Shown: positions 1 to 7,227 of the stretch, in pieces | How the letters are laid out: every line of letters begins with the position of its first letter | Numbering within the stretch: the first letter of the stretch is position 1 | DNA from: Lachnospiraceae bacterium | Lineage (GTDB): Bacteria; Bacillota; Clostridia; Lachnospirales; Lachnospiraceae | Length of the DNA stretch: 51,756 nucleotides | Direction: 5' to 3' | Assembly: GCA_017511045.1 (NCBI GenBank) | Contig: JAFWLM010000077.1 | Span: 1-51,756 of the forward strand | Notes under the pieces: generated by a model | Database searches by the model: none | The model's input: the letters and a program-made list of their open reading frames with translations, nothing else | What the model was told of the DNA's origin: nothing | Made by a program: the position numbers and the translations under genes

Positions 1-612
1 GATCTCCGTCAGGTCTTCCGGCGTTGCCCGTCTGGCCTCCACCTGATCCGGGAAGATCACGTCCTTACAATCAGACCTTAAAAAGATCTTTCCGCCATGC
101 ATTCCTGTGCAGGGAAAATACCCAACGATCTTTTTCTGTCCGGCATTCAGTCCCAAAACGATGATCTTTCCGCCGGCCTGATATTCTCCCAAGAAACTTC
201 CGGCGGTTCCTCCGATCACCATGACCGGCATCTTTTCCTTATAGGCTTTCATATGGATCCCGGTACGGTATCCGGCATTTCCTTTCACGAAGATGGCTCC
301 GCCGCGCATAGCATATCCTGCTGTATCTCCGATATTTCCATAAACGACGATCTCGCCCTCATTCATAGTATCTCCGACTGCATCCTGGACATTCCCGTTC
401 ACAGTGATCTTCGCTCCATTCAAATAAGCGCCAAGTGCATTTCCGGGAACGCCGTCGATCACGATGTTTTTCCCGCTCATCCCGGCTGCAATGAATCGCT
501 GTCCGCAGCAGCCGGTAACCGTGCAGTCATCACCCGATCTCCGGATTCTTTCATTTACATCTTTAAAATCCAATTCTTTCGCATCAATAATTGTCATTTT
601 CTTTTCTCTCAT
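1..612 (-). CDS. Glutamate synthase GXGXG-domain subunit (partial, runs off left edge)
   Basis: Separate protein corresponding to the C-terminal Gly-rich beta-helix (GXGXG) domain of the glutamate synthase large subunit. In the split, archaeal-type enzyme this domain packs against the FMN synthase subunit made by the gene at 2399. Reading leftward from the ATG at 612 the frame is open to the window edge (204 codons seen, beginning MREKKMTIID). Repeating Gly turns such as GNVQDAVGDTMNEG and GNIGDTAGYAMRGG are the family signature. AGGA lies 5 nt before this ATG; an in-frame ATG at 597 is possible but has a poorer ribosome site. It is the last visible gene of the five-gene glt operon, 29 nt after the flavoprotein gene. 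The stop codon lies outside the window, so total length is unknown. Confidence 0.88.
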   Translation of the reverse strand, partial: MREKKMTIIDAKELDFKDVNERIRRSGDDCTVTGCCGQRFIAAGMSGKNIVIDGVPGNALGAYLNGAKITVNGNVQDAVGDTMNEGEIVVYGNIGDTAGYAMRGGAIFVKGNAGYRTGIHMKAYKEKMPVMVIGGTAGSFLGEYQAGGKIIVLGLNAGQKKIVGYFPCTGMHGGKIFLRSDCKDVIFPDQVEARRATPEDLTEI

Positions 613-641
613 TTCAATCCTGGCTTTCTCTTTGAAATGCT

Positions 642-1889
642 TTAATGTACGGCAGAAAAAGCGCCCTTGCGTTTTTCTTCTGTAAATGCTGCGTTCGTTG
701 CGGCTCTCTTCAACAGATCAAAATCCACTTCGGCAAGCGGGATCTTTTCACGGATCATTGAAGTGTAGATCCCGGCACGTTCCTCTCTTCCAATCAGGAT
801 GAATCCGGTCAGAAAACCGTCTTTGGTAAACAGACGCTTTATCGAGTTTTCCGTTTTTTCCTCATACATCCTGCCGCCGTCTGCTTCGGTGTAATAGCTG
901 CCCGCAGTCATGGCATGAAAACCGAAAAAGCCGATCGAATTCATTGGGATCCCTTTATCAAAAACTGCCTGGCCTCCGGCCATATTGACGCCGGCGCAGT
1001 ATCCCTGCATGTAAGCGTTCGGAAGGATCGCGAGAACTTTATGCTCTCCGGATGTGATATCGGTGCCCTCAGCACAGTCGCCTGCAGCATAAATATGTTC
1101 CATCGAAGTCTGCATCCTGTCATTGATCAGGATTCCTCTATTTACTTCACATCCTGCCTCTTTTGCAATCTGCGTATTCGCGCGGACTCCGACAGCAAGA
1201 ACGAGAACATCAAATTCCACTTCTTTACCGCTGTTCATTATTGCTTTGTTTCCGGAAAAGGATTTTGCGCTGTCTCCGAGCAGGAAACTGATCCCGTTAT
1301 TTTCCAGATGTTCCTGCATCAAAGCGGCACACTCAGTGTCCAAAATACTGGACAGAACTCTTTCTGCCAGATCACAGACCGTGATCTCTTTCACCCGTTC
1401 TTTCAGTCCTTCGGCACATTTCAGCCCAATCAGGCCGGCTCCGATGATCAGGACGCGGGATTCTTCTGACACAGCTTTTTCCAATGCGTACGCGTCATCC
1501 AGTGTCATAAAGGAGTACTTTTCCGGAACCGTTTCAAGTCCTTCGAACGGCGGAACAAAAGGAGAAGATCCGGCTGCAATACAGATATCTGTATAGGCGA
1601 TCTCATTTCCTTTCTCCGTCACAATTCTTTTCCGCTCGGTATCGATCGAAGCTGCTTTTTCTTCATAGAGCACCTTCGCTCCGTTTTCCTGATAAAAGTC
1701 CGCTCCTCTGTACTTCATCTTTTCGGCATCTGTTTTTCCTTCCAGATAGTAGGAGATCAACGGACGGCAATAGACTTCATAAGGCTCCTCCGAGAGCACG
1801 GTCAAAGTACCCTGCGGATCGACGCTTCGGATTCCTTCGATACACGCAGCCGCCGCAACTCCGTTTCCTATGATCACATAACGTTTCAT
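642..1889 (-). CDS. FAD-dependent NAD(P)H oxidoreductase of the split glutamate synthase operon
   Basis: 415-aa pyridine nucleotide-disulfide oxidoreductase of the NADH:rubredoxin / nitrite-reductase-like group. An N-terminal FAD-binding Rossmann fold is marked by IIGNGVAAAACIEG near residue 6. A second NAD(P)H-binding fold is marked by VLIIGAGLIGLKCAEG near residue 145, and the FAD-contacting motif IYAAGDCAEG falls near 265. The CxxxxC redox disulfide of the thioredoxin-reductase type is not apparent. Lying between a four-cluster ferredoxin and the GXGXG subunit, it probably feeds electrons from NAD(P)H, via the ferredoxin, to the FMN of the synthase, replacing the usual GltD small subunit. 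This role is inferred from context; the enzyme class is clear from sequence. Confidence 0.85.
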   Translation of the reverse strand: MKRYVIIGNGVAAAACIEGIRSVDPQGTLTVLSEEPYEVYCRPLISYYLEGKTDAEKMKYRGADFYQENGAKVLYEEKAASIDTERKRIVTEKGNEIAYTDICIAAGSSPFVPPFEGLETVPEKYSFMTLDDAYALEKAVSEESRVLIIGAGLIGLKCAEGLKERVKEITVCDLAERVLSSILDTECAALMQEHLENNGISFLLGDSAKSFSGNKAIMNSGKEVEFDVLVLAVGVRANTQIAKEAGCEVNRGILINDRMQTSMEHIYAAGDCAEGTDITSGEHKVLAILPNAYMQGYCAGVNMAGGQAVFDKGIPMNSIGFFGFHAMTAGSYYTEADGGRMYEEKTENSIKRLFTKDGFLTGFILIGREERAGIYTSMIREKIPLAEVDFDLLKRAATNAAFTEEKRKGAFSAVH

Positions 1890-1913
1890 TTTCTCTCACC
1901 TCCGGAAGTTTTC

Positions 1914-2396
1914 TCAGTCACCGACATAAAGTGTGCGGCCGTCAGGATCCACCTCTGTCTGTACCTCATCCCTGCTTTCATATACGATCGCATTATTCGG
2001 ACAGCCGCTGACACAGGCCGGCTCCCCGAAAGAATTTGTCAGGCAAAGCTCACACTTTTGCATGATGCCGTTTTCGTTCGGGGCGAGCGCTCCGTATGGA
2101 CATACCAGAACGCAGGTCAGACAGCCGACACATTTATCCTGATCCACGCAGACGACTCCATCCCTTTTCGAGATCGCTCCTGCAATGCAGCTTTTCACGC
2201 AGATCGGATCCTCACAGTGTCTGCAGGAGACCGCAAAGGTGATGCGGTCGTTTTCTTCCACGTGGATCCGCGGAAAGATCTTCTTTCCCTTCAATGCCTC
2301 TGCCATATCATCCATCCCTGAATTGGCAAACGCACAGTTATATTCACATAAGTGGCACCCGAGGCACCATTCTTCATTTACATAAACCCGTTTCAT
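1914..2396 (-). CDS. Four-cluster [4Fe-4S] ferredoxin (HycB/DmsB-like electron carrier)
   Basis: 160-aa cytoplasmic ferredoxin with sixteen-Cys architecture typical of HycB/DmsB-like electron-transfer subunits. The groups are CLGCHLCEYNC (residues 12-22), CRHCEDPICVKSC (about 58-70), CVGCLTCVLVCP (about 89-100) and CELCLTNSFGEPACVSGCP (about 114-132). There is no signal peptide or membrane segment. It starts 2 nt after the stop of the FMN synthase gene and is followed 24 nt later by the flavoprotein gene. Translation is therefore probably coupled within the glt operon, and the product is a good candidate for wiring the flavoprotein to the synthase. Direct electron donation to glutamate synthase is inferred, not visible. 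Confidence 0.88.
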   Translation of the reverse strand: MKRVYVNEEWCLGCHLCEYNCAFANSGMDDMAEALKGKKIFPRIHVEENDRITFAVSCRHCEDPICVKSCIAGAISKRDGVVCVDQDKCVGCLTCVLVCPYGALAPNENGIMQKCELCLTNSFGEPACVSGCPNNAIVYESRDEVQTEVDPDGRTLYVGD

Positions 2397-2398
2397 AT

Positions 2399-3904
2399 CT
2401 ATTCTCCCGCATGTGAGATTCCTAAGATCTCAAGCTCTTTTTCCGTAAGACCGACGCCTCTTAACATCAGTCTGTTTCCCCGCAGCGCTTCAATGGAGTT
2501 GATACCCATTCCGCCCATCATCTCCTTGATCTCATGCTTCCATGCAGTAAGGAGATTGATCAGGCGCCGGCTTCCGATATCCGGGTTCAGACGTTTCACC
2601 AGTTCCGGCCTCTGCGTCGCAATGCCCCAGTTGCACTTTCCTGTCTGGCAGGTCCTGCAAAGATGACATCCCAGTGCAAGCAATGCTCCGGTTGCGATAT
2701 AGCAGGCATCTGCCCCAAGCGCGATCGCCTTTACAATATCTGCTGCAGAACGGATGCTTCCTCCGACAACTAAGGAAACATTGTTCCTGATCCGTTCATC
2801 ACGAAGTCTCTGGTCAACGGCCGCAAGCGCAAGCTCGATCGGGATTCCGACATTGTCACGGATCCTGGTCGGTGCCGCTCCTGTACCTCCGCGGATTCCA
2901 TCAATGGCAATGATGTCAGCTCCGCTCCTTGCGATACCGCTTGCAATGGCTGCGATATTGTGGACGGCCGCAACTTTTACGATGACCGGTTTCTTATATT
3001 CGGTTGCCTCTTTCAGGGAATAGACCAGCTGTCTTAAGTCTTCAATTGAATAGATATCATGGTGCGGAGCCGGTGAGATCGCATCGCTTCCTTCCGGGAT
3101 CATTCGTGTTCTCGATACATCTCCGACGATCTTGGAGCCAGGCAGATGACCTCCGATGCCAGGCTTTGCGCCCTGTCCGATCTTAATCTCGATCGCAGCT
3201 CCTGCTGCCAGATACTCTTCATGGACACCGAATCTTCCGGACGCCACCTGAACGATCGTGTTCGGACCGTACTGATAAAAGTCCTCATGCAGACCGCCCT
3301 CACCGGTGTTATAGTATGTGCCCATCTCTGTAGCGGCTCTTGCAAGCGAAGCATGTGCGTTATAGCTGATCGAGCCGTAACTCATCGCAGAAAACATGAC
3401 CGGAAGATCCAGCTCCAACTGCGGCGGAACCTTGCAGATCAGATTTCCACTCTCATCTCTTTCCGGTTTTACATTTTTCTTTCCGAGGAATACACGGGTC
3501 TCCATCGGCTCTCTTAACGGGTCGATGGAAGGGTTCGTAACCTGCGATGCATTGATCAGCATCCGGTCCCAGTAAACAGGAAGCTCTTTCGGATTTCCCA
3601 TGGAAGATAGCAGCACGCCGCCACTGTTTGCCTGTTTATAGATCTCTCTGATCCCGTCATTCTGCCAGTTTGCATTTTCCCGAAGCTTACAATCGCTCTT
3701 TACGATCTTGAGCGCTCTTGTCGGACAGAGGGAAACGCAGCGCTGACAGTTCACACACTTGCTTTCATCACTGACCATTTTGTCCAGACGCTCGTTATAG
3801 GCATGAACCTCATTCGCGCACTGCCTCTCGCAGACCCGGCAGGTAATGCAGCGGTCCATATTTCGTACTACTTCAAATTCAGGATATAAAAAATCGATAC
3901 TCAT
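2399..3904 (-). CDS. Glutamate synthase FMN (synthase) subunit with N-terminal ferredoxin domain
   Basis: 501-aa synthase domain of the archaeal-type split glutamate synthase, which reductively aminates 2-oxoglutarate with ammonia channelled from the amidotransferase subunit. Residues 1-65 hold two [4Fe-4S] motifs (CITCRVCERQC and CVNCQRCVSLCP). The rest is the FMN-binding TIM barrel with family hallmarks EGGLHEDFYQYG, KIGQGAKPGIGGHLPG and IDGIRGGTGAAPT. The Cys group GCHLCRTCQTGKCNWG near residue 418 is the place of the [3Fe-4S] cluster in the family. It overlaps the upstream amidotransferase gene by 4 nt (ATGA), a sign of translational coupling. Total length and order fit this family well. 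Confidence 0.93.
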   Translation of the reverse strand: MSIDFLYPEFEVVRNMDRCITCRVCERQCANEVHAYNERLDKMVSDESKCVNCQRCVSLCPTRALKIVKSDCKLRENANWQNDGIREIYKQANSGGVLLSSMGNPKELPVYWDRMLINASQVTNPSIDPLREPMETRVFLGKKNVKPERDESGNLICKVPPQLELDLPVMFSAMSYGSISYNAHASLARAATEMGTYYNTGEGGLHEDFYQYGPNTIVQVASGRFGVHEEYLAAGAAIEIKIGQGAKPGIGGHLPGSKIVGDVSRTRMIPEGSDAISPAPHHDIYSIEDLRQLVYSLKEATEYKKPVIVKVAAVHNIAAIASGIARSGADIIAIDGIRGGTGAAPTRIRDNVGIPIELALAAVDQRLRDERIRNNVSLVVGGSIRSAADIVKAIALGADACYIATGALLALGCHLCRTCQTGKCNWGIATQRPELVKRLNPDIGSRRLINLLTAWKHEIKEMMGGMGINSIEALRGNRLMLRGVGLTEKELEILGISHAGE

Positions 3905-4998
3905 ATCTGGACACCTTCTTTCAGTCTGACCACTACCGGCTCTCCTCCGCTCGGAGCCCAGATGTTTTCAGCATCCGGTTCCATCGTGCGGATCGCAGCT
4001 TCCTCGCTGGCAATAAAGACCTTGTCATCCTTCTCGCCAACGACCATGCTTCTGAGCTTCAGCCGGTCGTTTAATGCCATCAGTCCGCCGTTGAATCCCA
4101 TAACGATTGAAAACGGTCCTGTGATCAAAAGGCTCGGATAAAGCGTCCTGAGATAGATATGCTTCTCTTTATCATTCAGATCCGTTTTCCGGTCGATCGT
4201 GCTCCAGAACGGTGCCGCGATCACACTGGCAGCTTCTTCCAGTGTCAGATGCTGCACACGGATCAGATAATCAAGGATATAAGTGATAACTTCTGTATCT
4301 GTCTGAAGATTGCATTTATAGCCAAACATTTCGATATATCGGCGGTTCGCATCATAAGAAGAGATCTCACCGTTATGAACAATGGAAAAATCAAGCAGAG
4401 TAAAAGGATGTGCTCCGCCCCACCAGCCCGGTGTGTTGGTCGGATATCTTCCATGCGCGGTCCAGGAGTATCCTTCATATTCTTCTAAGCGGTAAAAAAT
4501 TCCGACATCTTCCGGAAAGCCGACGGCCTTAAATGTTCCCATATTCTTTCCACTGGAAAAAACATAGGCGCCGTTCATTTCCGTGTTGATCCTGGTCACA
4601 GCACGAACAACATATTCCTCTTCCTCAACCTGCATGGCAGCTACCTTGGACTGTAACGGTGCAACAAAGTACCTCCAAATGATCGGCTCGTCCGTGATCG
4701 CAGGAATCTTTCTGGTCGGAATGACCTCAGCATGAACGACCTCAAACCGTTCTTTCAAGAATGCTTCACAGTCTTTTCTGGTCGCTCTTTCATCAAAGAA
4801 CATATGAAGCGCATAGAATTCTTTGTAGTCCGGATAGATTCCATAACCTGCAAAGCCGCCGCCCAGGCCATTTGAGCGGTCATGCATCGGACGCATTGCT
4901 TCTGCGACCAGTCCTCCGGAAATCTTCTTTCCTTCTGTGGAGATCACAGCTGCGATCGCGCAGCCGGATGGAATTCGGACCTGTCCTTCTTTTTTCAT
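3901..4998 (-). CDS. Glutamate synthase glutamine amidotransferase subunit (class II, Ntn hydrolase)
   Basis: Class II glutamine amidotransferase that releases ammonia from glutamine for the synthase subunit. I place the start at 4998 (MKKEGQVRIPSGC), giving 365 aa. The longer open frame back to 5112 translates straight through the leader terminator at 5026-5087 and is unlikely to be protein. The catalytic Cys is then residue 12 (IPSGCAIAAVIS), so a short propeptide must be removed to expose it, as in other glutamate synthases. Further landmarks are HDRSNGLGGGFAGYG, WTAHGRYPTNTPGWWGGAHPF and SIVHNGEISSYDANRRYIE. It is the first gene of the glt operon and overlaps the next gene by 4 nt. Its leader suggests control by antitermination. 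Confidence 0.92.
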   Translation of the reverse strand: MKKEGQVRIPSGCAIAAVISTEGKKISGGLVAEAMRPMHDRSNGLGGGFAGYGIYPDYKEFYALHMFFDERATRKDCEAFLKERFEVVHAEVIPTRKIPAITDEPIIWRYFVAPLQSKVAAMQVEEEEYVVRAVTRINTEMNGAYVFSSGKNMGTFKAVGFPEDVGIFYRLEEYEGYSWTAHGRYPTNTPGWWGGAHPFTLLDFSIVHNGEISSYDANRRYIEMFGYKCNLQTDTEVITYILDYLIRVQHLTLEEAASVIAAPFWSTIDRKTDLNDKEKHIYLRTLYPSLLITGPFSIVMGFNGGLMALNDRLKLRSMVVGEKDDKVFIASEEAAIRTMEPDAENIWAPSGGEPVVVRLKEGVQI

Positions 4999-5025
4999 CT
5001 TAGATTCCCCTTTGCCGTTTTGAAA

Positions 5026-5093
5026 ATAAAAAAAGCAAAGGCATTCATCCCGCCACAGTTTTCCTGTAACGAAATGAACGCCTTTGCTCATTT
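5026..5093 (-). promoter_or_regulatory. glt leader: tandem hairpins overlapping an intrinsic terminator (candidate ANTAR target)
   Basis: Read leftward. P1 spans 5093-5072 with an 8-bp stem (innermost TGAGC/GTTCA) and hexaloop AAAGGC (A at 1, G at 4). P2 follows without a gap at 5071-5051, an 8-bp stem CGTTACAG/CTGTGGCG with loop GAAAA. The terminator pairs 5087-5074 with 5048-5035 (GCAAAGGC arm against GCCTTTGC) and is followed by a U-rich run at 5034-5026. The terminator's left arm contains the P1 loop and right stem, so P1 and the terminator exclude each other. The operon start codon lies 28 nt beyond. Base pairs are seen in sequence; ANTAR binding is inferred. Confidence 0.75.
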
Positions 5094-5099
5094 GTAGAA

Positions 5100-5129
5100 A
5101 TTCTAAACCCATCTCTCATTTTGTGTCAA
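5100..5129 (-). promoter_or_regulatory. Sigma-A-type promoter of the glt operon
   Basis: Reading leftward, a perfect -35 box TTGACA (5129-5124) and a -10 box TAGAAT (5105-5100) are separated by 18 nt (17 nt if TTAGAA is used). The predicted transcript start near 5093 coincides with the first base of the P1 hairpin, so almost no RNA precedes the regulatory element. Confidence 0.75.
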
Positions 5130-5235
5130 GACGAATTCGCTCATCATTTTTCACAACAAACTTTTTCGCATTTTTTCTCTTTTCGTTCTTTTCCACAAAA
5201 AGAATCTTTCGCCGAAAAAAATTACGAGGAATTTC

Positions 5236-5264
5236 TTGACAGTCAAAAAAACTTGCTGTAAGAT
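5236..5264 (+). promoter_or_regulatory. Sigma-A-type promoter of amt-glnK
   Basis: TTGACA at 5236-5241, a 17-nt spacer, then TAAGAT at 5259-5264. The predicted start near 5271 is only about 4 nt before the P1 hairpin of the leader. The 250-nt gap between glt and amt holds this promoter, the divergent glt promoter and both leaders; between the two promoters I see only A/T-rich sequence. Confidence 0.75.
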
Positions 5265-5274
5265 TCCGCATCAT

Positions 5275-5320
5275 AGAGGCAAGGGCGTCTTTGGAAAATT
5301 CCAAAGGCGCCTTTCTTTAT
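5275..5320 (+). promoter_or_regulatory. amt leader: hexaloop hairpin overlapping terminator (candidate ANTAR target)
   Basis: P1 at 5275-5292 is AGAGGC / loop AAGGGC / GTCTTT, a 6-bp stem including two G-U pairs, with A at loop position 1 and G at 4. The terminator pairs 5284-5296 with 5299-5311 (13 bp, one wobble) followed by TTTCTTTAT. Its upper part can also be read as P2, stem TTTGG/CCAAA with a six-base loop AAAATT. P1 and the terminator share 5284-5292, so they are alternatives. The amt ribosome site (AGGAGG) follows about 38 nt later. Confidence 0.75.
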
Positions 5321-5363
5321 GCCCAAATAATGGGACAGCATTTGTTAAGGAGGCGAAATTACT

Positions 5364-7124
5364 ATGTCTGCAGAAATTACGACACTCGTTTCAGATCTTG
5401 TGGGAAGCGAAGTTTTCGGCGTCTGGTTTTTGATCGGTGCCGCTCTGGTATTCTGGATGCAGGCCGGCTTTGCCATGGTGGAGGCCGGTTTCACAAGAGC
5501 TAAGAACACAGGAAATATCATCATGAAAAACCTGATGGATTTCTGTATCGGAACCGTTGTCTTTATCCTGATCGGCTTTGGCCTTTTGATGGGAGAAGAC
5601 CTGGTGGGTTTTATCGGAAAGCCGGGATTTGATCTGTTCACCGCTTATGCAAACTTTGATTTTTCAAGTTTTGTCTTTAACCTGGTCTTCTGCGCAACGA
5701 CCGCAACGATCGTATCCGGAGCTATGGCAGAAAGGACCAAGTTCCTCTCCTACTGTGTTTATTCCGCAGTGATCTCCGCTCTGATCTATCCGATCGAAGC
5801 GCACTGGATCTGGGGAGGTGGCTGGCTCTCAAATCTTGGATTCCATGACTTTGCAGGTTCCTGTGCGATCCATATGGTCGGCGGTGTCTCTGCTCTGATC
5901 GGCGCAAAGATCTTAGGACCCCGTATTGGTAAATTCAAAAAAGACCCCGGTGGAAAGATCATTAAAGTTAACGCATTTCCCGGTCACAATATCGCACTTG
6001 GTGCGCTGGGTGTCTTTATTCTCTGGCTTGGCTGGTATGGCTTCAACGGTGCTGCCGCTACATCGATCGATCAGTTAGGTTCCATCTTCCTGACGACCAC
6101 GGTCTCTCCTGCAGTTGCGACTGTCGCATGCATGATCTTTACCTGGCTGAAATACGGGAAGCCCGATGTTTCCATGTGTCTCAACGCCTCGCTTGCGGGC
6201 CTTGTTGCAATCACCGCAGGCTGTGACGTGACAGATGCCTTAGGCGCAGCCATCATCGGATTGATCTCAGGACTTCTGGTCGTATTCGGTGTCTGGCTCT
6301 TAGATCACAAGCTGCATATCGACGATCCGGTCGGTGCAGTTGCTGTGCACTGTCTCAACGGTATCTGGGGAACGATCGCGGTCGGACTGTTTGCAACGAC
6401 TTCCGCCCCGGGCTATTCCATCGCCGATTCTTCCGGAACTGTCATCTGCGGACTCTTCTATGGCGGAGGCTTTAAACTTCTGGGGCTGCAGCTTCTGGGT
6501 TTTGCCTCTGTTGCCTGCTGGACAGCCGTTTTCATTACTGTGGCTTTCCTGGTGATCAAGAAGATCTTTGGACTTCGCGTTACGAGGGAGGAAGAGACGC
6601 TTGGGCTTGACAACACAGAACATGGTCTTCCATCCGCTTATGCGGGATTTTCCATGACTCCGGAATATGTCGAAGAAGGCGCACCGGTCCCGGTCCTTGT
6701 TTCCGGTGACATTCCTGTGGCAGAAGCGATCCCGGTCAAAAAGGTTCCGACCTTCGAAGAAGGGGTTCCGAAATTCACCAAGGTTGAGATCATCTGCAAA
6801 GAATCCCGTCTGGAATCTCTGAAAGAGGCAATGATGAATATCGGCATCACCGGCATGACCGTCTCCCATGTCTTAGGTTTCGGACTCCAGAAAGGAACTC
6901 CGGAATACTATCGTGGTGTTCAGGTAGAAAGCAATCTCCTTCCGAAAGTACAGGTCGATATCGTTGTCAGCAAAGTCCCTGTGCGCAGCGTTATTGAAAC
7001 TGCAAAACAGGTCCTTTATACAGGCCACATCGGTGACGGAAAAATCTTTGTTTATGACGTTGAAAATGTCGTAAAAGTCCGTACAGGCGAAGAAGGCTAT
7101 GACGCTCTGCAGGATGTAGAGTAA
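5364..7124 (+). CDS. amt: Ammonium transporter fused to a P-II signalling domain (Amt-GlnK)
   Basis: 586-aa fusion. Residues 1 to about 415 form an Amt/Mep/Rh ammonium channel with eleven or so hydrophobic helices and family motifs GFAMVEAGFTRAKNTGNI, IYPIEAHWIWGGGWL, HMVGGVSALIGA, and DDPVGAVAVHCLNGIWGTIA. After a linker rich in Val, Pro and Glu, residues about 470-575 form a P-II (GlnB/GlnK) domain. It begins FTKVEIICKESRLESLKEA and holds a T-loop with GLQKGTPEYYRGVQV, then LLPKVQVDIVV and TGHIGDGKIFVYDV, which are ATP/2-oxoglutarate binding signatures. Fusing the gate-keeper to its channel makes the transporter sense nitrogen status directly. It is monocistronic, with its own antitermination-type leader and a terminator at 7164-7214. 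Confidence 0.95.
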   Translation: MSAEITTLVSDLVGSEVFGVWFLIGAALVFWMQAGFAMVEAGFTRAKNTGNIIMKNLMDFCIGTVVFILIGFGLLMGEDLVGFIGKPGFDLFTAYANFDFSSFVFNLVFCATTATIVSGAMAERTKFLSYCVYSAVISALIYPIEAHWIWGGGWLSNLGFHDFAGSCAIHMVGGVSALIGAKILGPRIGKFKKDPGGKIIKVNAFPGHNIALGALGVFILWLGWYGFNGAAATSIDQLGSIFLTTTVSPAVATVACMIFTWLKYGKPDVSMCLNASLAGLVAITAGCDVTDALGAAIIGLISGLLVVFGVWLLDHKLHIDDPVGAVAVHCLNGIWGTIAVGLFATTSAPGYSIADSSGTVICGLFYGGGFKLLGLQLLGFASVACWTAVFITVAFLVIKKIFGLRVTREEETLGLDNTEHGLPSAYAGFSMTPEYVEEGAPVPVLVSGDIPVAEAIPVKKVPTFEEGVPKFTKVEIICKESRLESLKEAMMNIGITGMTVSHVLGFGLQKGTPEYYRGVQVESNLLPKVQVDIVVSKVPVRSVIETAKQVLYTGHIGDGKIFVYDVENVVKVRTGEEGYDALQDVE

Positions 7125-7163
7125 GAAAGAAGACAACGGCTTTTCTGCATGTGCCGTGTCTAT

Positions 7164-7214
7164 AAAAAAAGGGAGCAGCGTACACAAAACCCCTTTGCTG
7201 GCTGCTCCTTTTTT
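7164..7214. terminator. Bidirectional intrinsic terminator between amt and dapL
   Basis: Stem GGAGCAGC (7172-7179) pairs with GCTGCTCC (7201-7208), flanked by an A7 run on the left and a T-rich run on the right. It can serve both the rightward amt and the leftward dapF-dapL transcripts. The loop is long (21 nt). Confidence 0.75.
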
Positions 7215-7227
7215 AATATTCTTTTTC

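Noticed and set aside
7180-7201. On the minus strand, CAGC/AAAGGG/GTTT resembles the P1 hexaloop of the nitrogen leaders.
   Set aside because: It lies in the loop of the amt/dapL terminator, after the dapL stop, with only about three pairs and no gene downstream to control; probably chance or decay.
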